From: Bacillus cytotoxicus
GTDB taxonomy: Bacteria; Bacillota; Bacilli; Bacillales; Bacillaceae_G
Direction: 5' to 3'
NCBI RefSeq assembly: GCF_023715645.1
Contig: NZ_JAMBOP010000010.1
Location: 1-64,000 of the forward strand
Length of the DNA: 64,000 bases
A program made the position numbers and the translations under genes. The notes under the pieces are model-generated. The model ran no database searches, had not been told where the DNA came from, and saw only the letters and a program-made list of their open reading frames with translations. This document shows positions 38,101 through 46,950 of the stretch, piece by piece (the stretch's first letter is position 1; every line of letters starts with the position of its first letter).

Positions 38101-38680
38101 TGTATCTGAGCGTCATACGTTCTTGTTAGAGCAACGGGATGATTTGCAAGAGGCGAAAACAACGCTGCATCAAGTAATTGACGAGATGGATGAAGAAATG
38201 AAAAAGCGTTTTTCTTATACATTCGAAGCAATTCGTACAGAATTCCAGTTTGTATTTAGTGAATTATTTGGCGGCGGGCGTGCAGACTTGGTCATGACAA
38301 ACCCGAAAGATTTATTAAATACAGGAATTGATATTGTTGCACAACCTCCAGGGAAAAAGTTGCAAAATTTAGGTCTTCTTTCTGGAGGCGAACGAGCATT
38401 GACAGCTATTGCATTGCTATTTGGTATTTTAAAAGTTCGTCCTGTACCGTTTTGTGTGCTAGACGAAGTTGAAGCCGCGCTAGATGAAGCGAACGTTGCT
38501 CGTTTTGCACAGTACTTGAAAAAATTTAGTGATGAAACGCAGTTTATTGTGATTACACATCGAAAGGGTACGATGGAAGAATCAGACGTGTTATATGGTG
38601 TAACGATGCAAGAGTCTGGTGTGTCCAAACTTGTTTCCGTTCGTTTAGATGATGGAGAAGAGCTTGTTACGAGCAAATAG
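35111..38680 (+). CDS. smc: SMC, chromosome condensation ATPase (1189 aa)
   Basis: Works with ScpA and ScpB to fold and separate sister chromosomes. The N-terminal half of the ATPase head has GPNGSGKSN (about 32-40) and GQGK-like signals; coiled coil covers about 165-500 and 680-1015; the hinge (about 510-670) carries the glycine-rich GGSMTGGAV near its end. The C-terminal head has the signature LSGGERALTAIALLF and Walker B FCVLDEVEAALDE. GTG 35111 is chosen over the earlier ATG 35087 because it gives the MFLKRLEIVGFKSF start and follows AAGGGGGAAGG. Confidence 0.96.
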   Translation: MFLKRLEIVGFKSFAERVSIDFVPGVTSVVGPNGSGKSNIIDAIRWVLGEQSVKSLRGAKMEDIVFSGSDTRKALNIAEVTLTLNNEEQRLPIEYNEVSVTRRVYRSGDSDFLINKQSCRLKDIVDLFMDSGMGREAFSIISQGKVEEILSSKAEDRRSVFEEAAGVLKYKIRKKKAEGKLAETQDNLNRVEDIVHELSTQIEPLERQASIAKDYLEKKDELEKVEAALIVYEIEELHGKWETLREQFTHNKDEEVKVSTQLQKDEADLEEVRGNVQAIDESIQSLQEVLLLSSKELEKLEGQRELLKERKSNATAHCAQLEASIHELTEKFSVYEGSTLQGTEELMKLANHVKELEQKLHDCERLLSTYEQNLDEKIEHLKGDYIELLNQQASYRNELSMLEEQFKQRDFKNQRLDEENEKYVQMRIGIAQKKSTFVEKYEHIKEQITTLLSSIQQTETALGKCKEQYSENETKLYQAYQYVQQARSRKEMLEEMQEDYSGFYQGVREVLKARESQLQGIEGAVAELLTVPKKYEVAMEIALGAAMQHVVVQTEEHARRAITFLKQNRHGRATFLPQSVIKGRALNREQLRMISQHPSFIGIASELVQYDNKYENVITNLLGTVIVAQDLKGANELAKQMQYRYRIVTLEGDLVNPGGSMTGGAVKQTNSSLLGRQRELEEWKEKLTDMEEKTEKLENFVKALKQEIQEKEVKLKELRQNIDEKRVDEQKCKEEMNQLELEEQRINERLSIYDLELEGFLQDQAKIQGRKTKLEETLTELQRKISELDITIAELTQQKNEQHSSREKVQKEITDLKVQAAEKHQRLSNQKETVERLTRERDETKKNLIKTREDLAFLKQEMTSNSSGEEQITSLIEKKTHDRNQTVELISSRREQRLDLQGRLEHLELEVKEAKRGYKYLLDVLKDQEVKINRLDVELENRLQHLRETYTTSFEAAKQKYTMTMSSEEACKKVKLIKLSIDELGTVNIGAIDEFERVSERHTFLLEQRDDLQEAKTTLHQVIDEMDEEMKKRFSYTFEAIRTEFQFVFSELFGGGRADLVMTNPKDLLNTGIDIVAQPPGKKLQNLGLLSGGERALTAIALLFGILKVRPVPFCVLDEVEAALDEANVARFAQYLKKFSDETQFIVITHRKGTMEESDVLYGVTMQESGVSKLVSVRLDDGEELVTSK

Positions 38681-38695
38681 GAAGGATGGGAAAGA

Positions 38696-39679
38696 ATGAG
38701 TTTTTTTAAAAAATTAAAAGAAAAAATTTCAAAGCAAACAGATACGGTAACGGAGAAGTTTAAACAAGGTTTAGAGAAAACAAGAAACTCTTTTGCAGAA
38801 AAAGTGAATGATTTAGTATATCGTTATCGTAAAGTTGACGAAGAGTTTTTCGAAGAGTTAGAGGAAATATTAATTGGTGCGGATGTGGGTGTGTCCGTAG
38901 TAATGGAGTTAATTGACCAATTAAGAGATGAAGTGAAGCGTCGTAATATTCAAGACCCAAAAGAAGTACAAGCTGTTATCTCTGAAAAATTAGTTGAGAT
39001 TTATAAAGGTGACGGTAATTTTAATAATGAAATTAATGTGCAAGATAACGCGTTGACAGTTGTTTTATTTGTCGGAGTAAACGGAGTTGGAAAAACAACG
39101 ACGATTGGAAAAATGGCACATAAATTTAAATCGGACGGCAAATCTGTATTATTAGCAGCTGGTGATACATTCCGTGCAGGTGCAATTGAGCAGCTAGAAG
39201 TGTGGGGAGAACGCGTTGGTGTAGAGGTAATTAAACAGGGATCAGGTTCTGACCCGGCAGCTGTTATGTTCGATGCAATTCAAGCTGCAAAATCGCGAAA
39301 AGTTGATGTTTTGTTATGTGATACGGCAGGTCGTTTGCAAAATAAAGTCAACCTAATGAAAGAGTTAGAGAAAGTAAAACGTGTAATTGAACGTGAAGTT
39401 CCTGGAGCTCCTCATGAAGTATTGCTTGTCATTGATGCAACAACAGGGCAAAATGGTTTAAGCCAAGCGAAGACATTTCGCGAGGCGACAAATGTAACGG
39501 GGATTGTCTTAACGAAATTGGACGGAACTGCTAAAGGTGGAATTGTATTAGCGATTCGAAATGAAATGGATGTACCGGTGAAATTTGTTGGTCTAGGAGA
39601 ACAAATGGATGACTTACAAGCGTTTGATCCAGAACAATATGTATACGGGTTGTTTGCGGACTTTGTAGAAGCAGAATAA
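38696..39679 (+). CDS. ftsY: FtsY, signal recognition particle receptor (327 aa)
   Basis: Docks ribosome-SRP complexes at the membrane. A basic N-terminal helix (MSFFKKLKEKISKQ) replaces the long acidic A domain of E. coli. NG domain: GVNGVGKTTTIGK (about 127-139), DTAGR (about 209) and TKLDGTAKGG (about 270). Its TAA stop codon is also the first three bases of a family B repeat. Start: ATG 38696 after GGAAGGATGGG; smc ends 15 bases upstream. Confidence 0.96.
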   Translation: MSFFKKLKEKISKQTDTVTEKFKQGLEKTRNSFAEKVNDLVYRYRKVDEEFFEELEEILIGADVGVSVVMELIDQLRDEVKRRNIQDPKEVQAVISEKLVEIYKGDGNFNNEINVQDNALTVVLFVGVNGVGKTTTIGKMAHKFKSDGKSVLLAAGDTFRAGAIEQLEVWGERVGVEVIKQGSGSDPAAVMFDAIQAAKSRKVDVLLCDTAGRLQNKVNLMKELEKVKRVIEREVPGAPHEVLLVIDATTGQNGLSQAKTFREATNVTGIVLTKLDGTAKGGIVLAIRNEMDVPVKFVGLGEQMDDLQAFDPEQYVYGLFADFVEAE

Positions 39680-39817
39680 AGTGAAACTTCCATCAGTGGG
39701 GTTTTCTTCATCTCCTACTGATGGTTAGTTGAACGAATCGGGCTTTTACGGACAGGCTTATCTTCTTCGCTTTTCTCTGCATCTTGAGGGGGGCTTACTG
39801 TCCGTTCATGCGGGATA
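39677..39817 (+). repeat. Family B repeat, full copy (ftsY end)
   Basis: Begins TAAAGTGAAACTTCCATCAG at the ftsY stop codon. It has the terminator stem (ATCAGTGGGG with CCTACTGAT), the outer stem ACGGACAG (39748-39755) with CTGTCCGT (39798-39805), and ends CATGCGGGATAAA. The outer stem differs from the other copies by a paired G-C to A-T change. Confidence 0.85.
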
Positions 39818-39874
39818 AAGTGTAGGTTTGATTGGGGATAGTTTTTATCTATGTAAATATAAATTAAAAACCAA

Positions 39875-39965
39875 CATGAAAATCCCATTTGTTTTAAGTG
39901 AGAGACCATCTAGCTATGCATAAAAGTAGTTAGAGTTCAGTAACAAGCATGAGTTTAAAACATAT
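39875..39965 (+). repeat. Family A repeat, copy 7 (degenerate)
   Basis: GTGAGAGACCATCTAGCTATGC and AGTAGTTAG correspond to the family A hairpin; CTAGCT and AGTTAG still pair although both arms have changed. Confidence 0.6.
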
Positions 39966-39969
39966 GTAG

Positions 39970-40006
39970 AAAAAGAAGGAGCGGTGTTTACCGCTTTTTC
40001 TTTTTG
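39970..40006 (+). terminator. Terminator before the ylxM promoter
   Basis: AGCGGT (39980-39985) pairs with ACCGCT (39990-39995), extended by AAAAAG/CTTTTT stretches, ending in a T-rich run. It ends transcription from smc-ftsY. Confidence 0.85.
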
Positions 40007-40034
40007 ACTAAAATTAAGATGTTAAGAAAAAAAC

Positions 40035-40076
40035 TTGACACACCTTTACTCTCCATGTAAACTAATCCATGTAAAG
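40035..40076 (+). promoter_or_regulatory. ylxM-ffh promoter with direct repeat
   Basis: TTGACA (40035-40040), 17 bases, TAAACT (40058-40063). CCATGTAAA occurs twice (about 40053-40061 and 40068-40076), 15 bp apart, across the -10 box and transcript start. The remainder of the ftsY-ylxM gap is repeat DNA and a terminator. Confidence 0.75.
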
Positions 40077-40105
40077 GTAATTCACTTAACAAAGGGTGAT
40101 TCAAC

Positions 40106-40438
40106 ATGCTCGAAAAAACAACGAGAATGAATTATTTGTTTGATTTTTATCAATCGTTGTTAACGCCAAAACAAAGAAGTTATATGTCACTTTACTATCT
40201 TGATGATCTATCGCTTGGTGAAATTGCAGAAGAATTTGAAGTGAGCCGCCAAGCAGTGTATGATAATATTAAACGGACAGAAGCGATGCTTGAAGAATAT
40301 GAAGAAAAGTTAGTATTACTTCAAAAGTTTCAAGAAAGGCAGCAACTTGTTGCAAAGTTAAAGCAGCTAATCAGCGAAGAAGAGCATGTAGATGAACAAG
40401 TGAAACAAGTTGTTGAAGCTATCGAAAATTTAGATTAG
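40106..40438 (+). CDS. ylxM: YlxM, SRP-associated helix-turn-helix protein (110 aa)
   Basis: A small protein of the YlxM/p13 family, always next to ffh; in streptococci it modulates SRP GTPase activity. The helix-turn-helix is like sigma-70 region 4: [26 protein letters not shown] then [21 protein letters not shown] (about 20-66), followed by a C-terminal charged helix. Start: ATG 40106; AAAGGGTGA precedes it. The stop codon is 12 bases before ffh. Confidence 0.94.
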   Translation: MLEKTTRMNYLFDFYQSLLTPKQRSYMSLYYLDDLSLGEIAEEFEVSRQAVYDNIKRTEAMLEEYEEKLVLLQKFQERQQLVAKLKQLISEEEHVDEQVKQVVEAIENLD

Positions 40439-40450
40439 GAGGGCGGCAAT

Positions 40451-41800
40451 ATGGCATTTGAAGGATTAGCCGACCGACTTCAACAGACAATGCAAAAAAT
40501 TCGCGGTAAAGGGAAAGTATCCGAAGCCGACGTAAAAGAAATGATGAGAGAAGTTCGTCTTGCGCTTTTAGAAGCAGACGTTAACTTTAAAGTAGTGAAA
40601 GATTTTGTTAAGCGTGTGTCTGAACGTGCTGTCGGACAAGATGTAATGAAAAGTTTAACACCTGGACAGCAAGTTATTAAAGTAGTACAGGAAGAACTTA
40701 CACAATTAATGGGCGGCCAGCAGAGTAAAATTGCTGTCTCTAACCGTCCGCCAACCGTTATTATGATGGTAGGCTTGCAAGGGGCAGGGAAAACGACGAC
40801 AACAGGTAAGCTTGCGAATTTACTTCGTAAAAAGCATAATCGGAAACCGATGCTTGTTGCAGCTGATATTTATCGTCCAGCGGCAATTAAGCAACTTGAA
40901 ACACTCGGTAAACAATTGGATATGCCAGTTTTCTCCTTAGGAGATAAAGTAAGTCCTGTTGAGATCGCAAAACAAGCAATTGCAAAGGCGAAAGAAGATC
41001 ACCATGATTATGTTCTTATTGATACAGCAGGTCGTCTGCATATCGATGAAGAGCTTATGGGTGAATTAGCACAAGTGAAAGAAGTAGCGAAACCGGACGA
41101 GATTTTCCTTGTTGTTGATGCAATGACAGGACAAGATGCGGTTAATGTTGCACAAAGTTTTCATGAACAGTTAGGTTTAACAGGTGTAGTATTAACGAAG
41201 TTAGATGGTGATACGCGCGGAGGTGCGGCGCTATCTATTAAAGCAGTTACAAATACACCGATTAAGTTTGCTGGTATGGGTGAGAAATTAGATGCCATAG
41301 AGGCATTTCATCCAGAACGTATGGCATCGCGCATTTTAGGTATGGGTGATGTACTAACGTTAATTGAAAAGGCGCAAGCGACAGTTGATGAAGAAAAAGC
41401 AAGAGAACTTGAGCAAAAACTGCGCACACTTTCCTTTACGTTAGATGATTTTCTAGAGCAACTAGGACAAGTGCGTCAATTAGGACCGCTTGATGAGCTG
41501 TTAAATATGCTTCCTGGTGCTGGGAAAATTAAAGGATTAAAAAATGTCCAAGTTGATGAAAAGCAAATCGGACACATTGAAGCGATTATTCGCTCAATGA
41601 CGAAATTAGAGCGTGAACAACCGGAAATCATTAACGCCAGTCGTAAGAAACGTATCGCTAAAGGTAGTGGTACAACTGTACAAGAGATCAATCGTCTTTT
41701 GAAGCAATTTGAAGATATGAAAAAGATGATGAAAACGATGTCTGGTATGCAAAAAGGTAAGAAAAAAGGACTAGGTGGTTTAAAGTTTCCATTTATGTAA
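40451..41800 (+). CDS. ffh: Ffh, SRP54 GTPase (449 aa)
   Basis: Binds signal sequences on ribosomes together with the SRP RNA and delivers them to FtsY. NG domain: GLQGAGKTTTTGK (about 106-118), DTAGR (about 189) and TKLDGDTRGG (about 246). The methionine-rich M domain (about 300-449) carries SRKKRIAKGSG, which binds RNA, and MKKMMKTMSGMQKGKKKG. Length matches B. subtilis Ffh (446). Start: ATG 40451 after AGGAGGGCG. Confidence 0.97.
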   Translation: MAFEGLADRLQQTMQKIRGKGKVSEADVKEMMREVRLALLEADVNFKVVKDFVKRVSERAVGQDVMKSLTPGQQVIKVVQEELTQLMGGQQSKIAVSNRPPTVIMMVGLQGAGKTTTTGKLANLLRKKHNRKPMLVAADIYRPAAIKQLETLGKQLDMPVFSLGDKVSPVEIAKQAIAKAKEDHHDYVLIDTAGRLHIDEELMGELAQVKEVAKPDEIFLVVDAMTGQDAVNVAQSFHEQLGLTGVVLTKLDGDTRGGAALSIKAVTNTPIKFAGMGEKLDAIEAFHPERMASRILGMGDVLTLIEKAQATVDEEKARELEQKLRTLSFTLDDFLEQLGQVRQLGPLDELLNMLPGAGKIKGLKNVQVDEKQIGHIEAIIRSMTKLEREQPEIINASRKKRIAKGSGTTVQEINRLLKQFEDMKKMMKTMSGMQKGKKKGLGGLKFPFM

Positions 41801-41833
41801 GGAAAAAAAGATGGCTCTGTTAAGAAAAAATAC

Positions 41834-41863
41834 TTTACAAAGGGCTACTCTTTTTGCTAATAT
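41834..41863 (+). promoter_or_regulatory. Putative rpsP promoter
   Basis: TTTACA (41834-41839), 18 bases, TAATAT (41858-41863), in the 101-base gap between ffh and rpsP. Confidence 0.55.
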
Positions 41864-41901
41864 TATTATCTGTGTGAAATATATTCGGAGGTGCTTTATA
41901 A

Positions 41902-42174
41902 ATGGCAGTTAAAATTCGTTTAAAACGTATGGGAGCTAAAAAATCTCCTTTCTATCGTGTAGTTGTTGCAGATTCTCGTTCTCCTCGTGACGGACGTTTC
42001 ATCGAGGAAATCGGAACTTACAATCCAGTTGTTGTTCCAGCTGAAGTTAAAATCAACGAAGAAGCAGCATTAAAATGGTTAGGAAACGGTGCGAAACCAT
42101 CTGATACAGTTCGTAACCTTTTCTCTAAGCAAGGTATCATGGAGAAATTCCACTTATCTAAACAAGGTAAGTAA
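41902..42174 (+). CDS. rpsP: 30S ribosomal protein S16 (90 aa)
   Basis: A structural protein of the small subunit. It starts [20 protein letters not shown] and contains [19 protein letters not shown], both diagnostic. Length is normal. Start: ATG 41902 with GGAGGTGC. First gene of the rpsP-khpA pair. Confidence 0.97.
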   Translation: MAVKIRLKRMGAKKSPFYRVVVADSRSPRDGRFIEEIGTYNPVVVPAEVKINEEAALKWLGNGAKPSDTVRNLFSKQGIMEKFHLSKQGK

Positions 42175-42182
42175 TTAAAGCA

Positions 42183-42416
42183 ATGGCTATGTCAGGGTTA
42201 ATCGAAACGATTATTGAACCCCTTGTGGATCATCCTGAAGATGTAAAGGTTACAAAGGAACTGTACAACGGAGAGATGAAGTATCGATTAACCGTACATC
42301 CTGAGGATGTGGGTAAAGTCATTGGGAAACAAGGGCGAGTTGCAAAGGCAATTCGAACGATTTTATATGCAGCGGGACATCATGAAAATGAAAAAGTGAC
42401 GCTGGAAATTCAATAA
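42183..42416 (+). CDS. khpA: KhpA, KH-domain RNA-binding protein (YlqC, 77 aa)
   Basis: A single KH domain protein that pairs with KhpB/Jag and affects cell shape and small-RNA levels. The KH core reads HPEDVGKVIGKQGRVAKAIRTIL (about 40-62), with the GKQG loop that contacts RNA. ATG 42183 or ATG 42189 could be the start; no strong Shine-Dalgarno sequence is seen, so it may depend on coupling to rpsP nine bases upstream. B. subtilis has ylqD next; that gene is missing here. Confidence 0.92.
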   Translation: MAMSGLIETIIEPLVDHPEDVKVTKELYNGEMKYRLTVHPEDVGKVIGKQGRVAKAIRTILYAAGHHENEKVTLEIQ

Positions 42417-42421
42417 GTATA

Positions 42422-42454
42422 AAAAGGGCGAGGATCTGTTCCTCTCCCTTTTTT
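42422..42454 (+). terminator. Terminator after khpA
   Basis: AAGGGCGAGGA (42424-42434) pairs with TCCTCTCCCTT (42440-42450) with one mismatch, then T. Confidence 0.85.
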
Positions 42455-42536
42455 AACATTTTAAGATAAATCGCATCTCTAGCAAAAAGAATGGAGATGC
42501 TAACGACATATAGCGAACAGGGGTGACGTGCTGTTT

Positions 42537-43052
42537 ATGACGAAATGGTTTAATGTAGGGAAAATTGTAAATACTCACGGTGTGAAAGGTGAGGTCCGTG
42601 TCGTTTCACGTACAGATTTTCCGGAAGAGCGATATAAAGTAGGGAACACATTATACATATGGCAAGAGGAAGAAGCTGAGCCATTAGCTGTAAAGATTAC
42701 TTCTCATCGTAGTCATAAGTCTTTTGATTTATTGACATTCGAAGGTTATAACAATGTAAATGAAGTAGAAGGGTTGAAAGGTTCTTTACTAAAAGTCCCA
42801 GAAGACCAGCTTGGAGAATTGGCTGAAGGCGAGTATTATTATCACGAAATTATTGGTTGTACAGTTGTAACAGAAGATGGAGAGACAATCGGTACGATTA
42901 AAGAAGTTCTTTCTCCGGGTGCCAATGATGTTTGGGTCATCAAACAGCCGAGAGGCCAAGATGTTTTAATTCCATATATTGAGGAAGTTGTCTTACAGGT
43001 AAATATCAATGAAAAGCTTGTGACCATTCACGTAATGGAAGGATTACTGTAA
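42537..43052 (+). CDS. rimM: RimM, 16S rRNA-processing protein (171 aa)
   Basis: Helps mature the 30S head by binding S19. The N-terminal barrel begins [19 protein letters not shown]; the C-terminal PRC barrel has [21 protein letters not shown] and GANDVWVI, with [11 protein letters not shown] 42537 is preferred over GTG 42528 because AGGGGTG is then properly spaced and the length becomes 171. Its final A is shared with the trmD start. Confidence 0.95.
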   Translation: MTKWFNVGKIVNTHGVKGEVRVVSRTDFPEERYKVGNTLYIWQEEEAEPLAVKITSHRSHKSFDLLTFEGYNNVNEVEGLKGSLLKVPEDQLGELAEGEYYYHEIIGCTVVTEDGETIGTIKEVLSPGANDVWVIKQPRGQDVLIPYIEEVVLQVNINEKLVTIHVMEGLL

Positions 43053-43786
43053 TGAAAATTGATATTTTAACATTGTTTCCGGAAATGTTTACAGGTGTCT
43101 TTGGTTCTTCTATATTAAAAAAAGCGCAAGAAAAAGAAGTAGTGAAGCTAAGGGTTGTTAATTTTCGTGATTATTCAACGAATAAACATAATAGTGTGGA
43201 TGATTATCCGTACGGCGGCGGAGCTGGAATGGTATTGACGCCGCAGCCCATTTTTGATGCGGTAGAAGAGTTAACGAAGGAAACGGAACGTAAACCACGT
43301 GTTGTGTTAATGTGTCCGCAAGGAGAGCGTTTTACACAAAAGAAAGCTGAAGAATTAGCTGAAGAAGAACATCTAATTTTCATTTGTGGTCATTATGAAG
43401 GGTATGATGAGCGCGTTCGTGAGCATCTTGTAACTGATGAAATTTCAATAGGTGATTACGTATTAACGGGCGGAGAATTGGCGTCTATGGTTATTACAGA
43501 TAGCGTTGTCCGCTTATTACCCGACGTTTTAGGGAATCAACAATCACAAATAGAAGATTCATTTAGTACAGGTTTACTAGAGCATCCGCATTATACAAGA
43601 CCAGCAGAGTTTCGTGGGATGAAAGTGCCGGATGTACTTATGTCTGGAAATCATAAATATATTGAAGAATGGCGTCATAAAGAGTCGTTGCGACGTACTT
43701 TTATGCGCCGCCCTGATTTACTAGATGAACGTAGTTTATCTAAACAAGAGGAAAAATGGTTAGCAGAATTTAAAGAAGAGAAGTAA
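43052..43786 (+). CDS. trmD: TrmD, tRNA m1G37 methyltransferase (244 aa)
   Basis: Makes m1G37 in tRNAs, preventing +1 frameshifting. SPOUT trefoil-knot features: the [12 protein letters not shown] start, [11 protein letters not shown] (about 55), the SAM-binding knot [12 protein letters not shown] (about 109-120) and [13 protein letters not shown]. The catalytic Asp is in [17 protein letters not shown]. One-base overlap with rimM gives coupled translation. Confidence 0.96.
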   Translation: MKIDILTLFPEMFTGVFGSSILKKAQEKEVVKLRVVNFRDYSTNKHNSVDDYPYGGGAGMVLTPQPIFDAVEELTKETERKPRVVLMCPQGERFTQKKAEELAEEEHLIFICGHYEGYDERVREHLVTDEISIGDYVLTGGELASMVITDSVVRLLPDVLGNQQSQIEDSFSTGLLEHPHYTRPAEFRGMKVPDVLMSGNHKYIEEWRHKESLRRTFMRRPDLLDERSLSKQEEKWLAEFKEEK

Positions 43787-43795
43787 AAAATGCTA

Positions 43796-43925
43796 TTGCA
43801 ACAAACCAAGCAATATGCTATTATAACACTTGTGCTACTTATAGAGAGTAGCCGTTAACAACGGTGTTCCGCTGCAATTTACGATATGACTTTGCATGAG
43901 CATCTGTTTGGAAGGAGAGAATTGA
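43796..43925 (+). promoter_or_regulatory. rplS promoter and probable L19 leader
   Basis: TTGCAA (43796-43801), 17 bases, TATTAT (43819-43824). The roughly 95-base leader that follows contains small stems (CCGTT with AACGG near 43852-43864, enclosed by GTAGC/GCTGC), as expected for the structured L19 leader of Bacillus, which mediates autoregulation. The match to that family is by position and size only. Confidence 0.55.
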
Positions 43926-43927
43926 AT

Positions 43928-44272
43928 ATGCAACAATTAATCGCAGAAATTACAAAAAATCAATTAAAAACTGATTTACCTTCATTCCGTCCTGGTGACA
44001 CTTTACGCGTACACGTAAAAGTAGTAGAGGGTACTCGTGAGAGAATTCAGATTTTTGAAGGTGTTGTAATTAAACGTCGTGGTGGCGGAATTAGCGAAAC
44101 ATTCACAGTTCGTAAGATTTCTTACGGTGTAGGTGTTGAACGTACATTCCCAGTTCACACGCCAAGAATCGCGAAAATCGAAGTACTTCGCCGTGGTAAA
44201 GTACGTCGTGCTAAGTTATACTACTTACGCAACCTTCGCGGTAAAAAAGCACGTATTAAAGAAATTCGATAA
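43928..44272 (+). CDS. rplS: 50S ribosomal protein L19 (114 aa)
   Basis: Sits at the 30S-50S interface. The sequence [36 protein letters not shown] and the basic end [16 protein letters not shown] are typical. The frame opens at 43886, but ATG 43928 with GGAAGGAGAG is the standard start and gives 114 residues. Confidence 0.97.
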   Translation: MQQLIAEITKNQLKTDLPSFRPGDTLRVHVKVVEGTRERIQIFEGVVIKRRGGGISETFTVRKISYGVGVERTFPVHTPRIAKIEVLRRGKVRRAKLYYLRNLRGKKARIKEIR

Positions 44273-44281
44273 GACATGTAT

Positions 44282-44311
44282 GGGAGCTTGTATTTGCAAG
44301 CTCCCTTTTTC
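44282..44311 (+). terminator. Terminator after rplS
   Basis: GGGAGCTTG (44282-44290) pairs with CAAGCTCCC (44297-44305), followed by five T. Confidence 0.92.
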
Positions 44312-44371
44312 CAATCTAGCTGTGTTTTAACGTACATATAAACAGCTTACATAACCGTGGAGGGGAATTGC

Positions 44372-44923
44372 ATGACGAAACAAAAGAGTACGCTTTGGGA
44401 ATGGACAAAAGCTATTTTAATTGCTGTTGTCTTAGCTTGGATTATTAGGCATTTTTTCTTTGCACCGATTCTTGTAGATGGTGTATCGATGTCACCGACG
44501 CTTCATGATCGTGATCGTATGATCGTCAATAAAATAGGTTATCACATTGGAGAACCAAAACGCTTTGATATCATTGTGTTTCAAGCGACAGAAGATAAAG
44601 ATTACATTAAACGTATTATAGGTTTACCTGGTGATCAGATAGAATATCGAAACGACACACTCTATATTAACGGAGAACCGTATAAGGAGCCGTATTTAGA
44701 GAAGCAGAAAAAGCAGCTAGCTGATGGTCCGTTAACGTATGATTTTAAGCTTGAAGAAATTACAGGGAAGACAACAGTTCCAAAAGGAGAATTATTTGTA
44801 TTAGGAGATAATCGCCGTTTTAGTAAGGATAGTCGTACAATTGGAACAGTTTCAATAGATCAAGTAATTGGAAAAGCAAATATATTGTATTGGCCATTTA
44901 AAGATGCACGTATTGTAAAATGA
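44372..44923 (+). CDS. Type I signal peptidase (183 aa)
   Basis: Cuts signal peptides from exported proteins on the outer face of the membrane. One N-terminal membrane helix (about 12-30) precedes the catalytic Ser39 in DGVSMSPTL; the general base is Lys80 in [28 protein letters not shown] is box E. The size fits single-span SipS/LepB-type enzymes. ATG 44372 with GGAGGGG is preferred over the frame start at 44357. B. subtilis has no signal peptidase between rplS and rbgA; Bacillus has several paralogues, so I give no symbol. Confidence 0.94.
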   Translation: MTKQKSTLWEWTKAILIAVVLAWIIRHFFFAPILVDGVSMSPTLHDRDRMIVNKIGYHIGEPKRFDIIVFQATEDKDYIKRIIGLPGDQIEYRNDTLYINGEPYKEPYLEKQKKQLADGPLTYDFKLEEITGKTTVPKGELFVLGDNRRFSKDSRTIGTVSIDQVIGKANILYWPFKDARIVK

Positions 44924-44945
44924 TTGTAGAAAAGAAGGTGGAAGT

Positions 44946-45809
44946 ATGGTAATTCAATGGTTTCCTGGCCATATGGCTAAAGCAAGGCGCCAAGTAACAG
45001 AGAAATTAAAATTAATCGATGTGGTAATTGAACTTGTTGATGCAAGGTTGCCATTATCATCACGAAATCCAATGATTGATGAAATTATTACGCACAAGCC
45101 AAGACTTGTTGTTTTAAATAAAGCAGATATGGCAGATGATCGTCTAACAAAAGAATGGATTGCTTATTTTGAAGAAAAAGGTCATAAAGCGATCTCTATC
45201 AATGCGCAAGCTGGACAAGGCATGAAAGAAATTACAGCAGCTTGTAAAGAGCTTGTTAAAGAAAAATTTGATAAAATGATTGCAAAAGGTATTAAACCAA
45301 GAGCAATTCGTGCTTTAATTGTTGGGATTCCGAACGTTGGAAAATCAACATTAATTAATAAATTAGCGAAGAAAAATATTGCTAAAACTGGCGATCGTCC
45401 AGGTGTAACAACGGCGCAGCAATGGATTAAAGTAGGGAAAGAAATGGAACTATTAGATACGCCTGGTATTTTATGGCCAAAATTCGAGGATGAAATGGTT
45501 GGACTCCGTCTTGCAACGACAGGAGCGATTAAAGATTCCATTTTAAATTTGCAAGATGTTGCTGTGTATGCACTTCGTTTTATGGAAAAACAGTATCCAG
45601 AACGTTTAAAAGATCGTTATAAGTTAAATGGAATTCCAGAAGATATTGTAGAGCTATTTGATGCAATTGGGAAAAATAGAGGCTGTTTAATGGGCGGGGG
45701 ACTTGTTGATTATGATAAAACATCAGAACTTGTTCTTCGTGAGCTTCGTGGTGGTAAACTTGGGAAAATGACATTTGAAACACCAGAAGAGATAGTGGAA
45801 GAAGCATAG
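44946..45809 (+). CDS. rbgA: RbgA, 50S-assembly GTPase (YlqF, 287 aa)
   Basis: Drives a late step of large-subunit assembly (entry of L16 and others). It is a circularly permuted GTPase: VLNKADMAD (G4, about 57) comes before [14 protein letters not shown] (G1, about 125-138) and DTPGILWP (G3, about 172). The N-terminal [10 protein letters not shown] contains the catalytic His used by this family. The C-terminal ANTAR-like helical domain binds RNA. Start: ATG 44946 with GAAGGTGGAAG. Confidence 0.96.
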   Translation: MVIQWFPGHMAKARRQVTEKLKLIDVVIELVDARLPLSSRNPMIDEIITHKPRLVVLNKADMADDRLTKEWIAYFEEKGHKAISINAQAGQGMKEITAACKELVKEKFDKMIAKGIKPRAIRALIVGIPNVGKSTLINKLAKKNIAKTGDRPGVTTAQQWIKVGKEMELLDTPGILWPKFEDEMVGLRLATTGAIKDSILNLQDVAVYALRFMEKQYPERLKDRYKLNGIPEDIVELFDAIGKNRGCLMGGGLVDYDKTSELVLRELRGGKLGKMTFETPEEIVEEA

Positions 45810-45849
45810 AGCGATACTTCTATATAAATCCAAATTAGAAATTTGACAT

Positions 45850-46020
45850 GCCCCTTTTTCTTTTTAGATGGACGAGAGCGTCTGGCCATGAGTAGAAGCG
45901 GTCAGTTTCTTTTTCTGCCACATGCGATGTTTAAACAAAGAGAGGAAGAAAGTAGAGGGTTACTTTTTGCTTGGCATGGTGGTAACTTGTGTGCCCAAAA
46001 GCCAAGTTGGATTTATATAT
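45850..46020 (+). repeat. Family A repeat, copy 8 (long form)
   Basis: GGACGAGAGCGTCTGGCCATG, GGTCAG, CTGCCACATGCG and GTTTAAAC, followed by the same tail as the copy at 24484 (ACTTGTGTGCCCA, AAGTTGGATTTATATA). It fills most of the rbgA-rnhB gap. Confidence 0.85.
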
Positions 46021-46122
46021 TTCGTTCATTTCATTCGATGGATTTTACAGGTAATTATTTTTTCACCAATTGTCTTGTGTTTTCTAAATGAAAAGATAAG
46101 GCTTGCTATTGTTAAATGGGAG

Positions 46123-46154
46123 AGAAAAGGCACGCTACTGCGCGCCTTTTCTTA
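46123..46154 (+). terminator. Terminator-like hairpin just before rnhB
   Basis: AGAAAAGGC (46123-46131) pairs with GCCTTTTCT (46144-46152). It ends six bases before the rnhB Shine-Dalgarno sequence (GTAGGAGG). The tail has few T, so activity is uncertain. Confidence 0.55.
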
Positions 46155-46173
46155 CTTGTAGGAGGAACTACGT

Positions 46174-46950
46174 ATGTCTAAAAAACAAACAATTCAAGAA
46201 ATCGAAGTTTCATTGCAAGAAATTGAACGAGAAGACGACGAGCGTTTTCGTATGTTATTAGTAGACGAACGAAAAGGCGTACAAAGACTTATTTCGAAAT
46301 GGAAAAAAAAGCAAGGTGATAAAGAAAAAGAAAGACAAAAATTCACTGAGATGTCCAAGTATGAGAATGTACTTCGTCAAAAGGGGATTGTATCCATTGC
46401 TGGTATTGATGAAGTCGGAAGAGGACCATTAGCAGGCCCTGTTGTTGCGGCTGCTGTTGTGCTTCCGGAAGATTTCTATATGCCTGGCTTGAATGACTCG
46501 AAAAAACTGAGTGAGGCAAAGCGTGAGCTGTTTTATGATGGAATTAAAGAACAGGCGTTAGCAATTGGGGTTGGGATTATTCCATCCCATGTAATAGATG
46601 AGATAAACATTTATCAAGCAACGAAACAAGCGATGTTAGAGGCGGTAAGTAATTTATCATTTCAACCAGGGCATTTGCTAATTGATGCAATGGAACTTAA
46701 GGTTTCTATCCCGCAGACGTCTATAATTAAGGGAGATGCGAAAAGTATTTCGATTTCAGCTGCGTCTATTATTGCAAAAGTCACGAGAGATCGCATGATG
46801 AAGGAACTTGGGAAACAATATCCGCAGTATGGATTTGAGCAACATATGGGATATGGAACGAAACAGCATTTACAAGCGATTGAAACATATGGTGTATTAG
46901 AGGAACATCGAAAAACGTTTGCCCCAATTAAAGATATGATTGAAAAATAA
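46174..46950 (+). CDS. rnhB: Ribonuclease HII (258 aa)
   Basis: Removes ribonucleotides and RNA from DNA hybrids. The N-terminal helical extension (about 1-70) is typical of Bacillus RNase HII. The catalytic core starts [20 protein letters not shown] (Asp-Glu pair), with further acidic ligands in LLIDAMEL and the [13 protein letters not shown] motif. Start: ATG 46174 after GGAGGAACTAC. The stop codon overlaps the terminator stem. Confidence 0.96.
   Translation: MSKKQTIQEIEVSLQEIEREDDERFRMLLVDERKGVQRLISKWKKKQGDKEKERQKFTEMSKYENVLRQKGIVSIAGIDEVGRGPLAGPVVAAAVVLPEDFYMPGLNDSKKLSEAKRELFYDGIKEQALAIGVGIIPSHVIDEINIYQATKQAMLEAVSNLSFQPGHLLIDAMELKVSIPQTSIIKGDAKSISISAASIIAKVTRDRMMKELGKQYPQYGFEQHMGYGTKQHLQAIETYGVLEEHRKTFAPIKDMIEK

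Noticed and set aside
45843-46161. Two overlapping open frames of 82 and 79 residues between rbgA and rnhB
   Set aside because: They lie almost wholly inside a family A repeat; the frames are broken in the matching copy at 24484.
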